Position numbers and translations under genes: made by a program. A stretch of 64,000 nt of DNA from the NCBI GenBank assembly GCA_031420415.1, contig JANOMT010000029.1, forward strand, positions 130,566-194,565, read 5' to 3'. Origin of the DNA: JANYGA01 sp031420415. Its GTDB lineage: Bacteria > Vulcanimicrobiota > Vulcanimicrobiia > Vulcanimicrobiales > Vulcanimicrobiaceae. The stretch's first letter is position 1, and the number at the start of each line of letters is the position of its first letter. The notes under the pieces are model-generated. The model worked only from the letters and a program-made list of their open reading frames with translations, did no database searches and was not told the DNA's origin. Shown piece by piece: positions 35,529-44,636 of the stretch.

Positions 35529-38500
35529 GTGATCGATTTTTTTCTCCGACGCCCCATCTTCGCAGCCGTTTGTTCGTTGATCATCTTGCTCGCGGGCGTC
35601 GTGACGATTCCGACGCTTCCGATCGCGCAGTTCCCGAAGATCGCGCCGCCAGTCGTTACCGTTACGGCGCACTATACCGGCGCGAGCGCGCAAGCGGTCG
35701 AGGATTCCGTCACGACGATTCTCGAGGAAGCGATCAACGGCGTTCAGGGTCTGCGGTATATGTCGTCGCAGTCGAGCAACGCGGGCACGAGCACGATCAC
35801 GTGCACCTTCGACCTCGAGCGAAATCTCGATCTCGCCGCGACCGACGTTCAAAACGCGATCCAAACCGCGCAAGCGCGTCTTCCCAACGAAGTCAAACAA
35901 GCCGGCATCACGGTCGGAAAGAATGCGGGCGACTTCGTCATCGGTCTCGGTTTCTCGTCGCACGACAAGGGAACCTCAGCGATCTTTCTTTCGAACTACG
36001 CCGATCTCTATCTCAAGAACGAGATCAAGCGTATCAAGGGCGTCAGCGACGTCATCATCTTCGGCGAACGCAAATATGCGATGCGACTCTGGCTCGATCC
36101 GCGCAAACTCGCCGATAACGGCCTCGCGGCATCCGATATTACGCAGGCGCTTCAAGATCAAAACGTTCAGGTCGCCGCCGGTGCGATCGGTCAACCACCG
36201 ACGAACGGCAACCAGCCGTATCAGATGAGCGTCCGTGCGCTCGGACGTCTTACGAGCCCCGAACAATTTCTCGGCCTCATCGTCAAGAATACTCCAAACG
36301 GCGGGCACGTTTTCTTGCGCGATGTCGGCCGCGCGGAGATCGGCGCGGAAGATTACTCGAACGATCTCCACTTCAACGGGCGTTCCGCCGTTGGACTCGG
36401 CGTGCAGGCGTTACCGTCGGCGAACGCTCTCGACGTCTCGCGAGCAGTGCGCGAACGCATGTCCGATCTCGCGAAGAAATTCCCGGCAAATGTTTTTTAC
36501 GACGTCGCATTCGATACGACGTCGTTCGTCAACGAGTCGATTAAAGAAGTCATCATCACGCTGCTGGTCGCAATCGTGCTCGTCGTCGCCGTGATCTATC
36601 TCTTTTTGCAAGATTGGCGCACGACGCTGATCCCGACGATTACGATTCCCGTCTCGTTGATCGGCACGTTCGCGCTGATGAAGGCGCTCGGTTTCTCGAT
36701 CAATACGCTCACGCTCTTCGGGCTCACGCTCGCAACGGGTCTCGTCGTCGACGACGCGATCGTCGTCATCGAGAATATCGCCCGCTTCATTCAGGAGAAG
36801 AAAATGTCTCCGCTCGCGGGCGCGGCGGCGGCGATGAAAGAGATCACGGGTGCCGTGATCGCGACCTCGCTCGTGCTCTTTGCGGTCTTCGTGCCGGTCG
36901 CGTTCTTCCCGGGAGAAACAGGCCAACTCTACAAGCAGTTCGCGCTCACGATCGTTTGCTCGATCGCGATCTCGCTCTTCAACGCACTCACGCTCACGCC
37001 GACGCTTTCCGCGCTCTTACTCGGGCGTCAGGAACGGCCCGTCGGTGGGTTTTTCAAAGCCGTCAACACCGGCATCGATCGTCTGCGGCGCTTCTATCAT
37101 GCATCGCTCGACGGACTCATCCGTTTCCGCTATCTCATCACGTTGCTTTTCGTCGGTGCGCTCGTCGTGACGGGTCTCCTTTTCAAAGCGGTCCCAACGG
37201 GATTCACGCCCGATGAAGATCAGGGCTACTTCATCGCGAGCGTGCAGTTACCCGAAGGTTCGTCGATCGATCAAACCGAGCGCGTGACGAAGAAGGTGGA
37301 AGATCTCATCCACACGCGCTCCGAAGTGCTGCGCATCTTCGACGTAATCGGGTTCGGGTTCTCGGGTAACGGCCCCAATCACGCGACGATGTTCGTCTTG
37401 CTTAAAGATTGGGCCGATCGCAAAGATTTCCAAAGCACGATCTTTCCGCTACTCTACGGCCCGCAGGGCCTCCAGCGCAAGTTTGCCGGCGTGACCGAAG
37501 CCTCGGTCTTCGCCTTCAATCCGCCATCGATTGCGGGCGTCGGCAACGTCGGAGGTTTCCAGTACGAGTTGCAAGATAAATCCAACGGTGATCTCGCAAA
37601 CCTCAACCGGGTCGCGTATCGATTCATCGGCGCGGCGAATCGCGATCCGAACTCCGTGCTCTCCAACACCTACACGTCGTTTCGCAACGATAGCCCGCAG
37701 CTCGTCGTCGATGTGGATCGTATGAAATCGCAGAGCCTCGGTGTGCCGCTCGGCAATATCTTTAGCACGATGCAAATCTATCTCGGCTCGCTCTACGTCA
37801 ACGATTTCGATTATCTCAATCGGTCGTATCGCGTCTACGTGCAAGCCGACGCCCCGTTTCGTGCGACGGTCGGGAACTTACAAAATATCTACGTGAAATC
37901 CAACACGGGTTCGATCATGCCGATCACGACGCTGATCAGCTCGACGCAGACGAAAGCCGCGCCCGTGATCACGCATTACAATCTCTTTCGGTCGATCGAA
38001 ATCTCGGGCCAGCCCAAACAAGGCAGAGGCTCGGGCGATGCGATCGCGGCGATGGAAGGCTACGGGTCGCAGTTCGAACACGGGTCGATCTCGCATTCGT
38101 GGTCGGGCATCTCGCTCGACGAAATTCAATCGGGTGGTCAGTCGGTGCTCATTTTCGCACTCGGCATCATCGTCGTCTTTCTCGTACTCGCTGCGCAATA
38201 CGAAAGTTGGACGGACCCGCTCATCATCTTGATGTCGGTACCGCTCGCGATCTTGGGTGCGCTCATCGCGATCTTCGCGCGCGACATTCTCGCGGCCGCG
38301 ATCTCGCCCGCGATCGGCTTCGTGCTCTCCGATGTTTACGCGCAGGTCGGCTTCGTGATGCTCATCGGGCTCGCATCGAAGAACGCGATCCTCATCGTTG
38401 AATTCGCAAACCAACTGCGCGACCAAGGTCTCGATGCGGTATCGGCTGCGAAGCAGGCTGCGGAGACGCGGTTACGACCGATCCTCATGACGTCATTCGC

Positions 38501-38747
38501 GTTCATCTTGGGCATCGTTCCGCTGGTCATCGCTTCGGGTGCGGGAAGTTCGAGTCGGCATAGCCTCGGAACGCCCGTGCTCGGCGGCATGATCCTCTCG
38601 ACGTTCCTCAACCTCGTTCTCGTGCCCGTGATGTACGTCATGGTCTCGAACATTCGCGATCGCGGAAAACCTCGTGGCGACAAAAACGCGAGCGTGAGTA
38701 CGCTCGCATCCGACGAGTCGCTGCAGCTCGCACCCGCGCGCGTGTAG
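35529..38747 (+). CDS. RND efflux transporter, AcrB/MexB (HAE1) type
   Basis: Product of 1,072 residues from a GTG. Inner-membrane proton-driven pump. N-terminus FFLRRPIFAAVCSLIILLAG. TM4 GLVVDDAIVVIEN contains the proton-relay Asp pair. TM10 GLASKNAILIVEFANQLR contains the relay Lys. GFTPDEDQGYFIASVQLPEGSS opens the second large loop. No membrane-fusion protein or TolC gene lies beside it. Confidence 0.93.
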   Translation: MIDFFLRRPIFAAVCSLIILLAGVVTIPTLPIAQFPKIAPPVVTVTAHYTGASAQAVEDSVTTILEEAINGVQGLRYMSSQSSNAGTSTITCTFDLERNLDLAATDVQNAIQTAQARLPNEVKQAGITVGKNAGDFVIGLGFSSHDKGTSAIFLSNYADLYLKNEIKRIKGVSDVIIFGERKYAMRLWLDPRKLADNGLAASDITQALQDQNVQVAAGAIGQPPTNGNQPYQMSVRALGRLTSPEQFLGLIVKNTPNGGHVFLRDVGRAEIGAEDYSNDLHFNGRSAVGLGVQALPSANALDVSRAVRERMSDLAKKFPANVFYDVAFDTTSFVNESIKEVIITLLVAIVLVVAVIYLFLQDWRTTLIPTITIPVSLIGTFALMKALGFSINTLTLFGLTLATGLVVDDAIVVIENIARFIQEKKMSPLAGAAAAMKEITGAVIATSLVLFAVFVPVAFFPGETGQLYKQFALTIVCSIAISLFNALTLTPTLSALLLGRQERPVGGFFKAVNTGIDRLRRFYHASLDGLIRFRYLITLLFVGALVVTGLLFKAVPTGFTPDEDQGYFIASVQLPEGSSIDQTERVTKKVEDLIHTRSEVLRIFDVIGFGFSGNGPNHATMFVLLKDWADRKDFQSTIFPLLYGPQGLQRKFAGVTEASVFAFNPPSIAGVGNVGGFQYELQDKSNGDLANLNRVAYRFIGAANRDPNSVLSNTYTSFRNDSPQLVVDVDRMKSQSLGVPLGNIFSTMQIYLGSLYVNDFDYLNRSYRVYVQADAPFRATVGNLQNIYVKSNTGSIMPITTLISSTQTKAAPVITHYNLFRSIEISGQPKQGRGSGDAIAAMEGYGSQFEHGSISHSWSGISLDEIQSGGQSVLIFALGIIVVFLVLAAQYESWTDPLIILMSVPLAILGALIAIFARDILAAAISPAIGFVLSDVYAQVGFVMLIGLASKNAILIVEFANQLRDQGLDAVSAAKQAAETRLRPILMTSFAFILGIVPLVIASGAGSSSRHSLGTPVLGGMILSTFLNLVLVPVMYVMVSNIRDRGKPRGDKNASVSTLASDESLQLAPARV

Positions 38748-38772
38748 ATCGACCCGGGGCCGCCGCGTCGCC

Positions 38773-39045
38773 TCAGTGGTAGAAGTAGGGGTCGAGGACG
38801 CTAACCTGAGTGATACTGTCGACGGGGAGATCGTTCTTCGCAGCTGACGCGCGAATCGCGGCCTCATTCGGAGCATCGTAGATACAGAATGTCTTGTTTT
38901 TGTTGGCGGTCACGTACGAATGAATCCAGGTGACGCCATCGCCGCCGTTGTTACCGACGACGATATCGCAAACTTTCGCACCTTCGTCGTTCTGCGGGAT
39001 CGCGAGACCGTCGGGAAACGTACGCTCGACCATGAACCGTGGCAT
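38773..39045 (-). CDS. DUF4242 protein
   Basis: Product of 90 residues from the ATG at 39045 (GGAG 7 nt upstream). MPRFMVERTFPDG and WIHSYVTANKNKTFCIYDAPNEAAIRASAAKNDLPVDSITQVSVLDPYFY match the DUF4242 ferredoxin-like family. Cys in TFCIYDAP is conserved. Function unknown. 14 nt downstream of the carbonic anhydrase-like gene on the same strand. Confidence 0.8.
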   Translation of the reverse strand: MPRFMVERTFPDGLAIPQNDEGAKVCDIVVGNNGGDGVTWIHSYVTANKNKTFCIYDAPNEAAIRASAAKNDLPVDSITQVSVLDPYFYH

Positions 39046-39059
39046 AGAGACTCCTCGTC

Positions 39060-39635
39060 TTAAGCGGTGACGGCGCCGCGCTTGCGGCGCGTTGCAGATT
39101 TGATTTCGTGGTGGCTGGGGTCGCCGATATTGTCGCTTCGGTAGGCGCGCGCCTCCGCGAGCGATTCGGTCGCGGCATGCGCCGCCCACTCGGCAGCGCG
39201 GCTTCCGACCGTCCGCCGGACGGTTGCGGGTGCGCCCGCAGCGACGACGCCATCGGGTACGTGCTCGTCGACGGTTACGACACTCCCAGCCGCGACGACG
39301 CTATGTTTGCCGACGTTTGCGCCGTTGAGAACGACGGCGTTGCTTCCGATGAGGACGCCATCGGCGATCGTGCAATCGTCGAGCACGGCGCCGTGACCGA
39401 CCGTGACGTCGTTTCCGATGACGGTGGTTCGATCGTTCGTGGCATGGATGACGACGTTATCCTCGATCGCCGTCCGCGCGCCGATGCGTACGGCGCCGTA
39501 ATCAGCCCGAACGACGACGCCGAACCAGATCGACGAATCCTCTCCGACGACGACATCGCCTACTAAAACGGCCGTCGGCGCGACGAACGCGGAGGCCGAC
39601 ACGCGCGGCGTCTTGCCTCGATACTCAATGAACAT
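39060..39635 (-). CDS. Gamma-class carbonic anhydrase-like hexapeptide protein
   Basis: Product of 191 residues. Left-handed beta-helix repeats from VSASAFVAPTAVLVGDVVVGEDSSIWFGVVVRAD onward. Two of the three zinc histidines are present (VVIHAT and TVGHG). In GHGAVLD the position of the third (GHxxxxH) is Asp. A 30-residue basic tail ends TRRKRGAVTA. PaaY/CaiE-like thioesterases share this fold. AAAGGAG precedes the start. Confidence 0.85.
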   Translation of the reverse strand: MFIEYRGKTPRVSASAFVAPTAVLVGDVVVGEDSSIWFGVVVRADYGAVRIGARTAIEDNVVIHATNDRTTVIGNDVTVGHGAVLDDCTIADGVLIGSNAVVLNGANVGKHSVVAAGSVVTVDEHVPDGVVAAGAPATVRRTVGSRAAEWAAHAATESLAEARAYRSDNIGDPSHHEIKSATRRKRGAVTA

Positions 39636-39758
39636 AGATGCAAAACTCCTTTATCGTCAGTGCAAAGCCTTGGTTATATCGTAACACTCTCGCGGGATTT
39701 CATCGCACGTGTGTGAAGTCGCACGTGGAGCTCTCTAAATGCAAAAGGACGTCATCAT

Positions 39759-40976
39759 TTGAGATCATTACGCGTATCGACCGCGCTCGTTGCAGCGCTC
39801 GCCGTTACCTTGCCTGCAGCCATTCCGCAAGCGAGTGCCGCTGCCGATGGCCCGATTAAAATCGCCGTTATCACCGACATGTCCGGTGTGTATGCGGCGC
39901 TCGCCGGCCGCGGCGCGGTCGAGGCGACGAAGATGGCCGTTGAAGATTTCGGCGGCTCGGTTCTCGGACGTAAGATCGAAGTCGACACCGTCGACCATCG
40001 TAACAATGGTCCGGAAGCCGCAACCAAAGCGCGCGAAGAGTACGACAACGGTGCCGAACTCGCGCTCGACATGACGAATTCCGCAACGGCGCTCGCCGTC
40101 GCCGGCGTCGCGAAAGAGAAGCACAAGCTCGCGATTGTCACGGGCGCGGGATCGTCGGCCATTACCGGAGCGGCTTGTAATAAATATACGTATCACTACG
40201 CATATGACACGTACGCGCTGGCGTCCTCAACGGGCCGCAACGTCGCGCGTTCGGGCGGTAAGACGTGGTACGGTATCGTCCCGAACTATGCGTTCGGCGC
40301 GCAGATGCTCACCGATTTTACCGCCAACATCAAACCCGAGGGCGGCAGCTTCATCCACTCCGATCTCATTCCGCTCGGCACTACCGATTTCTCGTCGTAT
40401 CTGCTCGCGGCGAAGAATGCGAAGCCCGACGTGCTCGGCGTGCTCAACGCCGGTGCCGATACGGTCAACACGATGAAGGGTGTCAAACAGTTCGGGCTCG
40501 ACAAGGTGATGAAGATCGCCGTCGGGCTCCTCTTCCTTTCCGACGTGGACGCACTGCCCGACGTCTTCTCGGGATCGCGGATCACGACGTCATGGTATTG
40601 GAACCAAGACAAAGCTGCGCGTGCGTGGGCGGATCGCTACACCAAGCGCATCGGTGGCGGCCTGCGTCCGACCGATATTCAAGCAGCAGACTATTCGGCG
40701 ACGACGCAATGGCTCAACGCCGTCAAGGCCGTTGGTACGACCGACGCGGATAAGGTGCAAGCCTATCTCGACGGACGTTCGTTCAACGACTTCTATGCGA
40801 AGGCCGGCGAATGGCGCGCACGCGACCATCGCGTGACGCACGAAATGTACGTCGTCGACGTGCTCGATAAGAGCAAGATCAAAGAGCCGCACGCCTGGTT
40901 CAAGCTCGTCCAGACGATTCCGCCGAGCCGCGCGTTCCGTCCGGAATCACAGTCGCTTTGTAAGAAGGACTGGTAG
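39759..40976 (+). CDS. ABC transporter substrate-binding protein, branched-chain amino acid type
   Basis: Product of 405 residues; TTG start with AAAAGG upstream. Signal peptide MRSLRVSTALVAALAVTLPAAIPQASAA (1-28). Periplasmic-binding fold type I: IKIAVITDMSGVYAALAGRGAVEATKMAVEDFGG, and NKYTYHYAYDTYALASSTGRNVARSGGKTWY. First gene of the liv-like cluster. The ligand may be an amino acid or another small carboxylate. Confidence 0.9.
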   Translation: MRSLRVSTALVAALAVTLPAAIPQASAAADGPIKIAVITDMSGVYAALAGRGAVEATKMAVEDFGGSVLGRKIEVDTVDHRNNGPEAATKAREEYDNGAELALDMTNSATALAVAGVAKEKHKLAIVTGAGSSAITGAACNKYTYHYAYDTYALASSTGRNVARSGGKTWYGIVPNYAFGAQMLTDFTANIKPEGGSFIHSDLIPLGTTDFSSYLLAAKNAKPDVLGVLNAGADTVNTMKGVKQFGLDKVMKIAVGLLFLSDVDALPDVFSGSRITTSWYWNQDKAARAWADRYTKRIGGGLRPTDIQAADYSATTQWLNAVKAVGTTDADKVQAYLDGRSFNDFYAKAGEWRARDHRVTHEMYVVDVLDKSKIKEPHAWFKLVQTIPPSRAFRPESQSLCKKDW

Positions 40977-40986
40977 TCGAGTAAGC

Positions 40987-41021
40987 GCGAGCGGGCCGAT
41001 GTGAAACGTCGGCTCGCTTTT
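40987..41021 (+). terminator. Attenuating hairpin after the binding-protein gene
   Basis: GCGA...GCCGA pairs with TCGGC-TCGC (4-nt bulge) and runs into TTTT. It probably lowers permease expression relative to the binding protein. Confidence 0.65.
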
Positions 41022-41065
41022 CGCATTCCCCCCAACCCCACGCCAAGCGATCGGAGCCCGCGTTC

Positions 41066-41944
41066 GTGAGTCCCGACTACCTCATCACCCAAATCTTCAA
41101 CGGTCTCGTCAACGGCGGCTTCTACGCGTTGCTCGCGCTCGGACTTTCGATCATTTTCGGGATGTTGCGCATCGTCAATTTCGCGCACGGCGCGATGTAT
41201 ATGCTCGGCGCATTCGTCGCTTACTACGGTGCGCTGACGTTGCACATGCCGTTCTTCGTGGCGCTCGTCGTCGCACCGATCGTTATCGGCCTTTTCGGAT
41301 TGCTTTTAGAAACGACGCTGCTGCGACGCCTCTACGAACTCGATCCGCTGTACAACTTGCTCTTCACATTTGCCGCCGTGCTGATCATCGAAGACGCCAT
41401 GCGGCTCGCTGCGGGCGCGCTTGGATCACCGTACGAAACGCCGGCCCTCCTCGCGGGCGCGACGAACCTGGGCTTCGCGGAATACCCGACGTACCGTCTC
41501 TTCGTGATCGTCGTCTGCATCGTCGTTTGTGCGGCCGTGTACTTCATCGTCGAACGTTCGCCGCTCGGGGCGCGCATTCGCGCGGCGACGGAGAAGCCCG
41601 AACTCACGCGTGCTTTCGGGATCAATACCAGTCGGCTCGTCAGTGGCGTCTTCGCTTGCGGCGTCGCGCTCGCGGGCTTCGCGGGCGTCCTCGCCGCGCC
41701 GAATACGAACGTGACGCCGACGATGGGCGACGCGATTATCATCAACACGTTCGCGATCGTCGTGATCGGCGGACTCGGCTCGATTCTCGGAAGCGTCGTT
41801 GCGGGCTTCGCGCTCGGTGTGATCGCAGCCGTCGGTGCGGTGCTCTATCCGCCGATCGCCAACACGCTGATCTTCGTCGTGATGGTGCTCGTGATTCTCT
41901 TCAAACCGACGGGGCTCTTCGGGACGACGGAGCGGACCGCGTAG
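41066..41944 (+). CDS. livH: Branched-chain amino acid ABC transporter permease LivH
   Basis: Product of 292 residues, GTG start. QIFNGLVNGGFYALLALGLSIIFGMLRIVNFAHGAMYMLGAF is the LivH signature. Eight or so hydrophobic segments, with the EAA-like loop AFGINTSRLVSGVFACGVALAGFAGVLAAP. The stop is adjacent to the livM ATG. Confidence 0.93.
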   Translation: MSPDYLITQIFNGLVNGGFYALLALGLSIIFGMLRIVNFAHGAMYMLGAFVAYYGALTLHMPFFVALVVAPIVIGLFGLLLETTLLRRLYELDPLYNLLFTFAAVLIIEDAMRLAAGALGSPYETPALLAGATNLGFAEYPTYRLFVIVVCIVVCAAVYFIVERSPLGARIRAATEKPELTRAFGINTSRLVSGVFACGVALAGFAGVLAAPNTNVTPTMGDAIIINTFAIVVIGGLGSILGSVVAGFALGVIAAVGAVLYPPIANTLIFVVMVLVILFKPTGLFGTTERTA

Positions 41945-42949
41945 ATGGCTCTCGCGCTCATCGAAGGTCGCCGCGGGCTAGCGGTCGGCGCGGCGCTCCT
42001 AGCGCTCGGGGTCGTGCTGCCGTTTTTACCCGGCGTGTACGTCGTCTTTGCGATCGATCTGCTCTGCTTCGCACTCGTCGCCGTTGCGTTCGATATGCTC
42101 CTTGGATTCACGGGGTTGCTCTCGTTCGGCCACGCGCTCTTCTGGGGCGGCTCGGGCTATCTCGCGACGATCGCAATCGCTCATGGCGTCACGTCGTTTC
42201 CGCTCGCGGTACTCTGTGGCGTGACGTACGCAGCCGTGCTCTCACTCGCCGTCGGCGCGCTCGCGGTTCGGCGTAGCGGCATCTACTTCGCGATGATTAC
42301 GCTTGCGATCGGGCAGATCCAGTATTTCCTCGCGTTCCAACTCGTCGATCTCACGGGTGGCGAGAACGGTCTCCAGGTCGGTACGCGTGGAACGCTCTTC
42401 GGCCTTCCGCTCAATAACGATCACGTCTATTATTTTCTGGTGCTCGCGATCGTGGCTGCCGCGACGGCCCTCGCCGTGCGCATCGTAACGTCGCCATTTG
42501 GCGCGGTGCTCGCCGCCATGCGCGAGAACGAAAATCGCGCGAAAAGCGTCGGGTACGATACCGATCGCTTCAAGCTGGCCGCCTTCGTCATGTCGGGAAC
42601 GATGGCGGGTCTCGCGGGCGCACTTTTCGCGATCGGCAACCGACTTTCGGGGCTCGACGGCGTCGATTGGCACACGTCGGGTGCGATCGTCATCATGACG
42701 ATTCTTGGCGGTATCGGCACGATCTACGGGCCCATCGTCGGCGCGGCCGTGTATGAATCGCTCGATTTCTTCGTCTCGAAAACGCCGATCGGCGATAAGA
42801 CGAATATCGTCATGGGGCTCGTCTTCGCGATCGTCATTCTCGTCGCTCGTCGCGGGATCGTCGGCGAGATCTTGCACCGCCTCTTCGCTCGGGCGCCGAT
42901 CGTCGAGGAAGACGAAGCCTCCGACGTCAAGCTCGCGAGTGTAAGCTAA
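41945..42949 (+). CDS. livM: Branched-chain amino acid ABC transporter permease LivM
   Basis: Product of 334 residues. LLGFTGLLSFGHALFWGGSGYL, VRRSGIYFAMITLAIGQ, AMRENENRAKSVGYDTDRFKLAAFVMSGTMAGLAGAL and GGIGTIYGPIVGAAVYE are LivM motifs. Its stop overlaps the stop of the convergent livF by 3 nt. Confidence 0.93.
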   Translation: MALALIEGRRGLAVGAALLALGVVLPFLPGVYVVFAIDLLCFALVAVAFDMLLGFTGLLSFGHALFWGGSGYLATIAIAHGVTSFPLAVLCGVTYAAVLSLAVGALAVRRSGIYFAMITLAIGQIQYFLAFQLVDLTGGENGLQVGTRGTLFGLPLNNDHVYYFLVLAIVAAATALAVRIVTSPFGAVLAAMRENENRAKSVGYDTDRFKLAAFVMSGTMAGLAGALFAIGNRLSGLDGVDWHTSGAIVIMTILGGIGTIYGPIVGAAVYESLDFFVSKTPIGDKTNIVMGLVFAIVILVARRGIVGEILHRLFARAPIVEEDEASDVKLASVS

Positions 42950-43653
42950 ACGCCGAGGTGCGCGAGAAGATCGCTCTCGCGCTCGATCGCTTTGGCATTG
43001 GTCATCGTCTCGATGATACGGCCATGAACCATCAGATTGTGTCGGTCGGCGACGCGCGTCGCAAAACGCATATTCTGCTCGACGAGTAAGATCGTGACGC
43101 CCGTTTTCTTGATCTCGAGGATGAGATCGCCGATCGCATCGACGATGACGGGCGCGAGCCCCTCCGTCGGTTCGTCGAGCAGAATCAACTTCGCGCCGCT
43201 GCGCAAGACGCGGGCGATCGCGAGCATCTGTTGCTCGCCGCCCGAGAGCGTGGTGCCCATCGCAGCGCCGCGTTCTTTGAGAATCGGAAAGAGCGCGTAG
43301 ATGCGATCGAGCGGCCATGCCTTCTCGCCGACGACGGGCGGAAGCGCGAGGTTTTCTGCGACCGTCAGCGTCGCGTAGATACCGCGCTCCTCGGGCACGA
43401 AGCCGACGCCCATGCGTGCGATCTTGTCTGAGGTGAGGCCGATGATCGGCGTACCTTCGAAGGTGATCGATCCCGTGCGTTTACGGACGATGCCCATGAT
43501 CGATTTCAGTGTCGTCGTCTTCCCGGCGCCGTTCCGGCCGACGAGTGTGACGACTTCGCCGCGCCGTACGTCGAGATCGACGCCGCGTAAGACGTGACTC
43601 TCATCGTAGTAGGCGTTGAGGTCGCGCGTCTCGAGCATTGTTTCCGCGTTCAT
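42946..43653 (-). CDS. livF: Branched-chain amino acid ABC transporter ATPase LivF
   Basis: Product of 235 residues. Walker A GRNGAGKTT, signature LSGGEQQMLAIARVL, Walker B LILLDEPTEGLAP, H-loop LLVEQNM. Short ATPase with the LivF-type end. On the opposite strand from livH/livM, 72 nt downstream of livG. Confidence 0.92.
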   Translation of the reverse strand: MNAETMLETRDLNAYYDESHVLRGVDLDVRRGEVVTLVGRNGAGKTTTLKSIMGIVRKRTGSITFEGTPIIGLTSDKIARMGVGFVPEERGIYATLTVAENLALPPVVGEKAWPLDRIYALFPILKERGAAMGTTLSGGEQQMLAIARVLRSGAKLILLDEPTEGLAPVIVDAIGDLILEIKKTGVTILLVEQNMRFATRVADRHNLMVHGRIIETMTNAKAIERESDLLAHLGV

Positions 43654-43725
43654 CGCTCGTGGGTTCGGGCGCGTGCGCGCCGCTCCTCGGGGCTCCAGGA
43701 GTGCCCGATCGCGATCGCGGCGAGA

Positions 43726-44484
43726 TCAGGCGTGCACGCCCGCGCCTCCGCCGAGATAGGCGTCGATGACACGTTGGTCCGCACGAACTTCGGCGTACGA
43801 GCCTTCGACGAGGACGCGGCCTCGTTGTAAGACGGTGATGCGATCGGAGAGATCGGCGACGACGCTGAGGTTGTGCTCCACGAGAACGATCGTGCGATCG
43901 GCTTTTACGCGAGCGATCAACTGCGCGATCCGCCCGACATCTTCCGTGCCCATGCCGGCGGTCGGCTCGTCGAGCAAGAGAATCTTTGGATCTTGCGCGA
44001 GGGAGATCGCGAGTTCGAGCGCGCGCTTGCGACCATACGAGAGTTGCGCCGCCAAAAGATCGCGTTCGCGATCGAGGCCGACATCGGCGAGGAGTTCGCG
44101 TGCTCGCGTATCGAGGACGTTCGTAGCGCGGCCCGACAGCCAGAAGCGAGAGGGCAATGCCGTCTTGGATTCGAGCGAAACCTTGACGTTGTCGAGCACG
44201 CTGAGATGCGTGAAGATGCTATTGATCTGAAAGCTCCGGACCATACCGGATTGGGCGATCGCGTGCGGCGCGAGGCCGGTGATATCGCGGCCCTCGAGAG
44301 TCACGGTTCCCGACGTCGGCTTTGCGAACCCGGAGAGCAGGTTGAAGAGTGTCGTCTTGCCTGCACCGTTTGGCCCGATGATCGCGTGAATCGTTCCGGC
44401 CTCGATCGCAAGGGAGACACCATCGATCGCCCTGTACCCGGCGAAAGATTTGCAAAGGTCGGTCGTCGCGACTATCGGCGCCAT
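43726..44484 (-). CDS. livG: Branched-chain amino acid ABC transporter ATPase LivG
   Basis: Product of 252 residues from the ATG at 44484. Walker A GPNGAGKTT, then LLSGFAKPTSGTV and MVRSFQINSIFTHLSVLDNV (LivG signature). The normal LSGG is LSYGRKRALELAI, as in many LivG proteins. Walker B ILLLDEPTAGMG. Divergent from metH by 152 nt. Confidence 0.92.
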   Translation of the reverse strand: MAPIVATTDLCKSFAGYRAIDGVSLAIEAGTIHAIIGPNGAGKTTLFNLLSGFAKPTSGTVTLEGRDITGLAPHAIAQSGMVRSFQINSIFTHLSVLDNVKVSLESKTALPSRFWLSGRATNVLDTRARELLADVGLDRERDLLAAQLSYGRKRALELAISLAQDPKILLLDEPTAGMGTEDVGRIAQLIARVKADRTIVLVEHNLSVVADLSDRITVLQRGRVLVEGSYAEVRADQRVIDAYLGGGAGVHA

Positions 44485-44624
44485 GCGAGCGGGGTTCAAC
44501 CGGCGTGTTGTGCTTCCTATCGAGCCCGGAGTTCTGCAGCGAGCGATACGCGACCGATAAGTCCAAACTGTCAAAAAATGGTCTCATCCGACAAATTAAG
44601 CTTCTCCTTGGTGTCGGCATCGCA

Positions 44625-44630
44625 CATACT
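44625..44630 (+). promoter_or_regulatory. Possible -10 element of a leaderless metH transcript
   Basis: CATACT ends 6 nt before the metH ATG, and no Shine-Dalgarno sequence is seen. It has the same geometry as at msrB. No cobalamin or SAM riboswitch was recognised in the 152-nt upstream gap. Confidence 0.25.
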
Positions 44631-44636
44631 AATGCC

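Noticed and set aside
44485..44636. Cobalamin or SAM riboswitch upstream of metH
   Set aside because: The 152-nt gap shows no B12-box or SAM aptamer core that I can recognise.
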